A stretch of DNA of 64,000 nt from Deltaproteobacteria bacterium (GTDB lineage Bacteria; Myxococcota_A; UBA796; GCA-2862545): NCBI GenBank assembly GCA_007693595.1, contig REDI01000041.1, forward strand, positions 1 to 64,000. Reading direction: 5' to 3'. Positions 1 to 7,456 of the stretch are shown piece by piece (the stretch's first letter is position 1; each line of letters opens with the position of its first letter). The notes beneath the pieces are model-generated. The model was not told the origin of the DNA. It saw nothing but the letters and a program-made list of their open reading frames with translations, and searched no databases. The translations under genes and the position numbers were made by a program.

Positions 1-3000
1 GTCTTCTCGGCGACGAGCTGGGTGAGCTCCTGCAGGATGGCCGTGGGGGAGGTGGCGGAGGAGGGGCGAGCTGGTGGGGCGGCTGGCGCTGGTGCGACCG
101 AGGACTGAGGCACCGAGACAGGGCGCAGCTCCGCCTGGCCCCCTGCGGGCGAGACCTGGGGGCGAAGGGGGAGGAGCAGGTCTGTGTCGCTCGGCACCAC
201 CCGGAGCGTTCGCTGCCCGATCTCCTCGCGGACGCGGTCGTAGCCGGTGACGCGGTGCAGCCAAGCACGACGACGCTCGAGGTCGTCGCGGTCATCGTCG
301 ACGGCGATCCCCCGCCAGAGGGTGCACGCGAGCTGGGAGCCGAAGCCCGCCGCGAGGCGTAAGGCGTAGCGCACCCGGCGTCGCTCCCCCTTGGCGAGAC
401 GCAGATCCCCCAGCGCGGGATCGGGATCGCGGAAGTTGGCGATGGGCGGGAGCTGGCCGTACTGCAGCGCCTTGACCGTGACCGTGTCCTCGATGCCAGC
501 GCTCATGGGGTGGCCGGTGTAGCCTTTGGTATTCGCGATGGTGATCTCGCCGGCCGCCTCGCCGAAGGCGCTTCGCAGGGCTTCGATCTCGGCTTGAGCG
601 GAGCCTCCGCGGGCCGGCGTGTAGGTCTCGTGGGACATGAAGAGGCCCTCGCGGGCGAAGGCCTGCGGGGAGATCCCAAGTCTCTGGCAGGTCTGATGGA
701 CCGCACCTTGGACGACCTCGCGAATATGGCTTGGGTGGAGGCGGGTGCCATGGAAGGCCGAGTTGACGAAGACGCTCTCGAGCAGCTCGGCGATGGGCGT
801 GATCCCGCGCTCCGCAGCCGCCTCGGCGGTCTCGAGCACCATGCCGTGCGCCCCCATTCCGAGGACCAGGCCGTGCCTTCGCGCGTCGAAGGGCAGGGCT
901 GCCTCTTCGGGGCGATCCGCGATCGACGCGGCCCCCGCCGCCAAGAATCCTCCCCCGATCCAGGGTAGGAGGGCCTCGCTCGTCACGTTGTCGGCGCTCA
1001 CCACCACGACCCGCCGGCACCGGCCCACCCGCAGCCAGTCCTGGGCGATGGCGGTGGCTTGGGCGGGGCTCGCACAGGCGGCGTTGATCTGGGTGTTGGG
1101 CCCTCGAGCACCGATGGCCTGGGCGATCTGGCTGTGCCCCATGGCCAGCACTTGAAACAGGAACCTTCGATCGAACGGGGCCCCAGGCTCCTCGGCCCGC
1201 CGCTCGAGGTGTTGGACGAGCTGGTCATAGCCGGGGAAGGCGCTGGCGAAGATCACCCCGGTCTCGTCACGAAGGGGCTCGGGAAGGGCCCAGCCGGTGG
1301 GTACGACCTTGCCCGAGGCCGTGGTCTTGGTCGTGCGCTGAAGGGGGATCCCGGCGTCGCGCAGCGCCTCGAAGGTGGCCGCCATCGCCAGGCGGGTCGT
1401 GATGTCGAAGGCCTCGATACGGTCGGCCGGCAGCCCCCACTCCGTCAGATCGAAGCGCCCCGCCTGCCCCGCCAGCTTGATCACGTCGGAGCGGTCGGTC
1501 ACCAGGGCGAAGGTGCCGCTGCCAGTCGTGGGATCCTTGCGTAGCCGCACGATGTTCATGTCGAGAAAGCGATCGGCGCGGTCGCCTAGCGCTCCGATCC
1601 GGTTCTCGCCGCGGAGCAGTCGGGCGAGGTTGTCGGGTCCGAAGACCTCCTCGCCCCCGGGGAGCCCGACGCTCGCCCCCGTGCACACCACCTGGGGCCA
1701 AGCGGGACTGGGGGCTGAGATCGACGGGCGACTTGTGGCGCGCGTCGGGGCGGGGGCCGGAGCCTTGCGCGTTGGAGGGGACGCCGTGGTCGGCTCAGGG
1801 GGGCTCTGGGGGGAGGCACTTGGATGAGCCGCGTCGAAGGCCGCTTGGATCAGCCCTTGAACGCTCGGGAGGAGGGCACGGGCGAAGGCCTCGGCGTCGA
1901 GGCCGTGCATGCCGGCCTTGGCCGCCTCGAGGAGGAAGCTCTGGATGGCGTCGTCGTCGGCCGGCGGCGCCGGTTCGCGCTGCGGCACCTGGGGCCGGGT
2001 CGCGCCGATCCGGGCGGCCGCCCAATCGATGACGCTGCGAAGGCTGCGGTGATCCGCGAAGCTGAACGAGGGATCGGGCGCTATCCCGTAGGTCTCGCGC
2101 ACGACGGCAAAGATCTCGGCCTGCTTGACGGTGTCGATCCCAAGGTCGGCCTCGAGCTCGAAGTCCAGATCGAGGTCTACCGTCTCATAGCCTGTCTTGG
2201 CAGCCACGATCCGGAGGATCCCTGCGGTGACGTCGGGGGTGGCCTCGGTGATCTGCTCGACCAGGGCCAGCCGGGCGGTGACGGCCTCGGTGGTGGCGGT
2301 TCGCGGCGCTGGGGTCGCGAAGAGGTCTGGAAGCTGCGCCGAGGGCTCGGCGCGGACGGGCAACCCGGCCGCCGTTAGACCCGCGAGCGCGTCGCGGAAG
2401 GACTGCGCGCCGCCGCGCTTGGGGTGGTTGGTGTAAAAGGCCCGATGCGGACGTCGCTTGAGGATCGACACCACGAAGCCGGTGAGCGCGCGTTTGGGCC
2501 CACACTCGACGAAGAGGCGCGCCCCATCGGCGTACATCCTGTCGATCTGTGACGTCCACTCGACCGGCGCGCTGATCTGCTCCCCCAAGAGCTCGATGGC
2601 CTTCGTCGCCGCGTCGGGGCCCGTCGGGTAGTAGTCGCTGGTGACGTTCGTGGTGATCGGCCTCCGAGGTGCTTGCAGCCCGAGCCGCTCGAGCACCACT
2701 TTGAGGGGCTCGGTCGCAGGAGCGACGATCCGGGAGTGGAAGGCGTGGCTCACTGGCAGCCGGTAGACCGTCAGCCCGCGGGCCTGGAAGCGCTCGACCG
2801 CCTCGTCGACCGCATCGGAGGCCCCTGCGATCACAGTCTGGGTGGGGCAGTTCTTATTCGCCGCGATGACGTAGCCGTCGATCTCGGCCAGCAGCTCTTC
2901 GACCACGTCCGTCGAGGCCGCGACCCCAGCCATCTTTCCAGGGTCATCAATGCGGATTGACGCCATCTCCCGACCGCGCGCGCTGACGGCGTGAAGCGCT

Positions 3001-6000
3001 TGCTCGAAGCTCATCACCCCAGCCGCGACGCAGGCGGCGTACTCGCCGAGGGAGTGGCCCGCGACCATGTCGGGGTACACGCCATAGCTGGCGAGTAGCC
3101 GGAGGATCGCCACGTCGACGGTCAGGGTGGCGGGCTGACTGATCTCGGTACGCTGGAGGATCCGCTCCTGCTCCGCGCGGTCCTGTGCAGGGTTGGACCG
3201 AATGAAGTCGGTGATTCCTTGGCCGAGGGCACCGCGGACGATCTGGTCGGCCTCGTCGAAGGTCCGCTGTACCAGGGGGAAGGCGGCGGCCAGATCCAAC
3301 CCCATGTCTAGATATTGGCTGCCCTGCCCTGTGAAGAGGAAGGCGACCTTGCCGTCGTTAGGAGCATCCTCGACGTAGACGTTGCGGGCGCGAAGAAGGT
3401 CGGGACTCTGGTCGCGCTCCAGCACTTTGAGCGCGCGATCGATCTGGCTGGCGCGCTCCTGGGGGTCTCGGGCTGCGGCGGCCACGCGCACCGGATCGCT
3501 GGGATGCCAGGGGACGGGTTGACCTTGGCGGAGGCGGTGCAGGTTCTGGATCAGCCCCGCCTTGTCGAGGGCGGAAGTGGCCCAGAGGCCGTCGGGTAAG
3601 GGGCGTTCAGCCATGACGATCTCGTTGGACGAAAGAGAGGAGGAGGCCATCGGCCGGGGCCGGGGCAGCGCGGGGCGCGGACGTGCGCCGCGTCGTGGGA
3701 CGGGCTGGCCCGCCCAAGACTCGATCACGACGTGGAAGTTGGTGCCTCCGAAGCCGAAGGCGGAGATCCCTGCGCGGCGCACGCCGTCGGGGGTGGCAGG
3801 CCAGGGCTCGGTCCGGGTCTGGACCTGAAGGGGAACAGCGGCCAGGTCGACGTCGGGTCGGGCCTCCTTGAAGCCCAAACTCGGGGGAAGCACCCCGTGA
3901 TAGACGGCGAGGGCGGCTTTGATCAGCGCGGCGGCTCCCGCAGCGCTCTTGAGGTGGCCGATCATCGACTTGACCGATCCGACCCGTACCGGCCCACGAT
4001 CGCCCCGCTTGCCTTGGCCGATGAAGGCGCTCAGGGTGTTCAGCTCGACGCCGTCGCCCACCGCCGTCGAGGTGCCGTGCGCCTCGATCAGATCCACTTG
4101 CGCGGGATCGAGCCCGGCCTGGTCATAGGCGCGTTGCAGCGCGAGCTCTTGCCCGCGCGGGTTGGGGGCCGTGATCCCCTTGCCCCGACCGTCGGAGGAG
4201 GCGCCGATGCCGCGAATCACGGCGTAGACCTTGTCACCATCCGACACCGCGTCCCGGAGTCGCTTGAGGACGAAGACGCCTACCCCTTCGCCCATGACGA
4301 AGCCGTTGGCGTCTTTGTCGAAGGGGGTGCTCCGGTCGGGCGAGAGAGCGCCGATCTTACAGAACTTGACGTAGGTGGAGGGGTTCATCGAGCGGTCAGC
4401 GCCGCCGCTGATGGCGAGGTCGAAGTCGTGCCGTTGCAGGCCCTGGACGGCGGCTTGGAGCGCGGCGAGCGAGCTTGCGCAGGCGGCGTCGGTGGTGAAG
4501 TTCGCGCCTCGCAGGTCGAATGCGTTGGCGACGCGACCTGCGATGACGTTCGAGAGCTCGCCGGGCATCGAGTCTTCGGTGATCGGGGGCAGGCTGGCCT
4601 TGAAGGCTCGGCGAAGCTCTTGAAGCAGCGATCGCTGCCGGTCCGGGGAGAGGGCCTGAATGTCGGGGCTCTGGCCGAGCTGAGCCTCGATCTCGGGCCA
4701 GGCGACGCGCAGCGCGTAGTCATCCTTGATCTCGCCACCGAGGCTATTACCTAGGATGACCGCGCACCGTTCACGAGAGAAGGGTCGCCCCTCCGGCTTG
4801 CGGGGATCGGCCTGGAGACCGGCGTCGCGCAGGGCGTCGTCGACCGCGTGAAGCGTGATCTGCTGCACGGGGTCGAGGCTCGGCACGACCTTGGGGGGCA
4901 CCCTGAAGCGCCGGTTGTCGAAGGTGAAGCCTTGGAGAAAGCCACCGATCCGGGAGTAGGTCTTATCGGGCGCCGCCGGATCGGGATCGTAGTACCGCTC
5001 CACGGCCCACCGATCGCTGGGCACTTCGATGATCGCGCTGATGCCGGCTTGGACGTTGGACCAGAAGGCCCCGACATCGTGGGCTCCGGGCAGCCGGCAG
5101 CCCAGGCCGATGATCGCGACGGGCTCGTCGCTGGGGACGGGCGGTCCCGGGGGCGCGTCGTCGCTGGGGGGGGGGCTCGGGCTGGGAGCCGGGGGCGGAG
5201 CCGGATCCGACGGCGCGGCGGGAGTCTGTGGCTCGGAGGTGGGCAGGCCCTTGGCGGCGGCGAGCTTCGTCAGAGCCGATCGGGCTGCTTCGATGGCCTC
5301 GGGCTCGGCTACGAGTGGCAGCCCCGTGGCGACCGCGGCGCGGAGGGGCCCGCGGATGGGCCGTCCGAGTCGGGCCGCTTGTTCCCACAGGACACCCAGT
5401 CCGACGGTCCCGCCGGGGGCGGCGACCGCGTTGTGGGCTTGCAGTGCTGCGCCGGAGCCGACGTCGCGCCCGACCGGGGCGGGTCGGGCCTTGGTTGCGC
5501 GCCAGCCCCAGCTCGAGAAGGCACGGTCGTAGGTTGCGATCGCGTCGGCCACGTCGTGGTGGGTCTCGGCGATGTAGGTCGCGAGCGCCGCGCCTTGATC
5601 GATCAGCCACAGCGCCTCGCGCAGATCGCCGCTCGACCAGGCTTGGCGGGCGAGCCGCCAGGGATCTTCACCGTGGGCGAGCTGACGAAGCACCGGAGCG
5701 ACCGCTGGGTTGCCCACGCGCCAGCCCGAGACCAGATGGGTGATCTCGTCGTCGGGAACCTCGAGCCGGCGCCGGAGGGCTGAGGCTAGGCCGAACGCCG
5801 GCAGCGCGAGCAGCGGGCCGCAGATCACGACGCCTGCCCCCCCCAGGGCACCGATCGCTGCGGTCGCGGTGGGGCCGAGTCCGGCGTCGACCAGGACTCG
5901 GTCGGGCTGGGGGTGGGCGGCCAGCATTTCGACGCCGCTCTGCTCCCCGCAGAGCCCGCCCGCTTCGCTCCCCTTCAGGACCAGTCCGGCGAAGCCAGGG

Positions 6001-6251
6001 GGGACCTCGTGGACCGAGGCGACCTCGAGCCAGGTGGGTCGGTCGAGCACGGGTGCGCCATCTTCGGCCAGGATGACCGGCCCCCGCCCAGGAGCGGGCT
6101 GGCCCGGTCGGATGCGCACCCAGGCGCCGTCGGGCACCTGCGCTGGAGCCTGCACCGTCGCGTCGAGGATCGGCACCCCTCCCGCCTCGAGGACCGTCGC
6201 CGCGAGGTGGTGGGCACATGTAGGAAGGAGCACGTGAATCGCGCGGGCCAT
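1..6251 (-). CDS. Giant iterative type I PKS / PUFA-synthase-like protein (3' end outside window)
   Basis: Open frame of more than 2083 codons that runs off the window at base 1. Its ATG at 6251 is preceded by AGGAG at 7-base spacing. Domains in order: residues 1-345, a shortened nitronate-monooxygenase/PfaD-like TIM-barrel region (motif GLVLKGSEAGG); an Ala/Pro linker; KS1 about 370-840 (active-site Cys591 in DAACASS, EAHGTST, and GH in the second His motif); AT about 965-1270 (GQGSQ, GHSLGEYAA with Ser1067, AFHS suggesting malonyl units); ACP about 1330-1410; KS2 about 1520-1975 (Cys1726 in NAACASP, GHPMSAG). A linker ending in VAEK at the edge suggests another ACP. The ACP motif is LGIDTVKQ, with Thr1374 where phosphopantetheine is normally carried on Ser. 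The layout resembles Pfa/Hgl-type lipid synthases, so it probably makes a long-chain lipid or polyketide; the product is unknown. Confidence 0.9.
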   Translation of the reverse strand, partial: MARAIHVLLPTCAHHLAATVLEAGGVPILDATVQAPAQVPDGAWVRIRPGQPAPGRGPVILAEDGAPVLDRPTWLEVASVHEVPPGFAGLVLKGSEAGGLCGEQSGVEMLAAHPQPDRVLVDAGLGPTATAAIGALGGAGVVICGPLLALPAFGLASALRRRLEVPDDEITHLVSGWRVGNPAVAPVLRQLAHGEDPWRLARQAWSSGDLREALWLIDQGAALATYIAETHHDVADAIATYDRAFSSWGWRATKARPAPVGRDVGSGAALQAHNAVAAPGGTVGLGVLWEQAARLGRPIRGPLRAAVATGLPLVAEPEAIEAARSALTKLAAAKGLPTSEPQTPAAPSDPAPPPAPSPSPPPSDDAPPGPPVPSDEPVAIIGLGCRLPGAHDVGAFWSNVQAGISAIIEVPSDRWAVERYYDPDPAAPDKTYSRIGGFLQGFTFDNRRFRVPPKVVPSLDPVQQITLHAVDDALRDAGLQADPRKPEGRPFSRERCAVILGNSLGGEIKDDYALRVAWPEIEAQLGQSPDIQALSPDRQRSLLQELRRAFKASLPPITEDSMPGELSNVIAGRVANAFDLRGANFTTDAACASSLAALQAAVQGLQRHDFDLAISGGADRSMNPSTYVKFCKIGALSPDRSTPFDKDANGFVMGEGVGVFVLKRLRDAVSDGDKVYAVIRGIGASSDGRGKGITAPNPRGQELALQRAYDQAGLDPAQVDLIEAHGTSTAVGDGVELNTLSAFIGQGKRGDRGPVRVGSVKSMIGHLKSAAGAAALIKAALAVYHGVLPPSLGFKEARPDVDLAAVPLQVQTRTEPWPATPDGVRRAGISAFGFGGTNFHVVIESWAGQPVPRRGARPRPALPRPRPMASSSLSSNEIVMAERPLPDGLWATSALDKAGLIQNLHRLRQGQPVPWHPSDPVRVAAAARDPQERASQIDRALKVLERDQSPDLLRARNVYVEDAPNDGKVAFLFTGQGSQYLDMGLDLAAAFPLVQRTFDEADQIVRGALGQGITDFIRSNPAQDRAEQERILQRTEISQPATLTVDVAILRLLASYGVYPDMVAGHSLGEYAACVAAGVMSFEQALHAVSARGREMASIRIDDPGKMAGVAASTDVVEELLAEIDGYVIAANKNCPTQTVIAGASDAVDEAVERFQARGLTVYRLPVSHAFHSRIVAPATEPLKVVLERLGLQAPRRPITTNVTSDYYPTGPDAATKAIELLGEQISAPVEWTSQIDRMYADGARLFVECGPKRALTGFVVSILKRRPHRAFYTNHPKRGGAQSFRDALAGLTAAGLPVRAEPSAQLPDLFATPAPRTATTEAVTARLALVEQITEATPDVTAGILRIVAAKTGYETVDLDLDFELEADLGIDTVKQAEIFAVVRETYGIAPDPSFSFADHRSLRSVIDWAAARIGATRPQVPQREPAPPADDDAIQSFLLEAAKAGMHGLDAEAFARALLPSVQGLIQAAFDAAHPSASPQSPPEPTTASPPTRKAPAPAPTRATSRPSISAPSPAWPQVVCTGASVGLPGGEEVFGPDNLARLLRGENRIGALGDRADRFLDMNIVRLRKDPTTGSGTFALVTDRSDVIKLAGQAGRFDLTEWGLPADRIEAFDITTRLAMAATFEALRDAGIPLQRTTKTTASGKVVPTGWALPEPLRDETGVIFASAFPGYDQLVQHLERRAEEPGAPFDRRFLFQVLAMGHSQIAQAIGARGPNTQINAACASPAQATAIAQDWLRVGRCRRVVVVSADNVTSEALLPWIGGGFLAAGAASIADRPEEAALPFDARRHGLVLGMGAHGMVLETAEAAAERGITPIAELLESVFVNSAFHGTRLHPSHIREVVQGAVHQTCQRLGISPQAFAREGLFMSHETYTPARGGSAQAEIEALRSAFGEAAGEITIANTKGYTGHPMSAGIEDTVTVKALQYGQLPPIANFRDPDPALGDLRLAKGERRRVRYALRLAAGFGSQLACTLWRGIAVDDDRDDLERRRAWLHRVTGYDRVREEIGQRTLRVVPSDTDLLLPLRPQVSPAGGQAELRPVSVPQSSVAPAPAAPPARPSSATSPTAILQELTQLVAEK

Positions 6252-6352
6252 GCCGGAGCTCCTGACAAGGATCGTCCGTGAGACTGGTTGGGCACCCTAC
6301 CAGCCGCGGGCCTGGCGTTCATCCTCTTTCGCGCGCCTTCGGGGAAGAAGGC

Positions 6353-7456
6353 CTAGCCCAGCGCCCAGCGTTGGCTCCGGTTTCCGCTGATTCTATAAGT
6401 CAGACCTAGCGTAGCGAGCGCCTCGATCTGAGCGATGACCCGGTCCCTGGGCTCCCCGATCCGGTCGCTGATCTCGGCGGTGGTCGAGGGCCCATGGTTG
6501 GCGAGATGGTCGACGATGTGTCGAATCAGCACTGCCTCATCGGGCTGAAGAGGCGGACGTTGTGCCTCTTTGACCGCCTGGGTCAGGGCCGCGGGGGCGC
6601 TGCGGCCTCGCTTGAAGCCACGCCATCGATCGGTCTGCGTCGTGTTCTCGCGCCGGCTCTCGTAGGCGGACTCGCGCGCGGCCTCGGAGCCGGCGAGGTA
6701 GAGCGGCTCGAGCGCTTGCACCAGCTCGTCGCCGCCAGGAGGGGGTCCCAGCGCTTGGAGGCCCGCGAGGGACTCGACCTTGGCTGCAAGGTGAAAGGCC
6801 ACCTTGGGCAGGGCGACCGGACTGGTGGTCCACCCGGAGCTGATCCGGGGTGGCGGCGCGGTCGGCTCGGCCTGGGGCGGGACCAGCGGGGTCGGATCCC
6901 CCCAGGCCTTGCGGACCCGGCGCAGGAGCTGGTCTCGATCGAGGCCCCGGAGGGTGAGCAAGAGGAAGGGGTCGCCGTCGAGGGCATCGGCGACGAGATT
7001 GTGAGCCGCGGCCATGTGACAGCAAGGCAGCCGAAAGTCGTCGCAGTCGCAGTCGCCCTCGAGCTGATCGAGGCTGGGGAGAAGGGGCAGTCCATCGCTG
7101 TGGAGGGTGGTCACCAGACTCTCGGGCAGCTCCCCTTCGAGAAGCGCTGCGATTCGCGAGATCTGCTCGGTCAGCCGGGCGATCACCCGCTCCCATTGGT
7201 CGTCGGTGAAGGGATCGACGCGCAGTCGGACCGTGTGCACCGCGCCCCCGTCGCTGATCTCGGCCCCGACGATGCTCGGGCTGAACCAGAGCTCGCGAAC
7301 CCTGCCACCACGCGCCAGGGATCGCCCTCGGGCGAGTTGCCCGTGGTGAGTCTCGCGAATGCCGTCGAAGATGGCCATCCATGCCTGTGCCGCCCAGCCG
7401 GGAGGGCTCGAAGAGGCGACGATGCCTTCGGAGGGGCCTCGAAGAGAGGGGCTCAT
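6353..7456 (-). CDS. SWIM zinc-finger protein with C-terminal winged helix
   Basis: 367 residues. A SWIM-type zinc motif (CDC followed by CCH, CxC...CxH) lies near residue 145. The C-terminal 65 residues read as a winged-helix DNA-binding fold (VDHLANHGPSTTAEISDRIG). The ATG at 7456 is chosen because it overlaps the SNF2 gene's TGA as ATGA. Longer upstream reading would lie inside the SNF2 gene. SWIM proteins commonly sit next to bacterial SNF2-family ATPases and are thought to act with them on DNA or protein targets. Coupling here implies equimolar synthesis. The Arg- and Pro-rich middle has no recognisable domain. The precise role is not known. Confidence 0.88.
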   Translation of the reverse strand: MSPSLRGPSEGIVASSSPPGWAAQAWMAIFDGIRETHHGQLARGRSLARGGRVRELWFSPSIVGAEISDGGAVHTVRLRVDPFTDDQWERVIARLTEQISRIAALLEGELPESLVTTLHSDGLPLLPSLDQLEGDCDCDDFRLPCCHMAAAHNLVADALDGDPFLLLTLRGLDRDQLLRRVRKAWGDPTPLVPPQAEPTAPPPRISSGWTTSPVALPKVAFHLAAKVESLAGLQALGPPPGGDELVQALEPLYLAGSEAARESAYESRRENTTQTDRWRGFKRGRSAPAALTQAVKEAQRPPLQPDEAVLIRHIVDHLANHGPSTTAEISDRIGEPRDRVIAQIEALATLGLTYRISGNRSQRWALG

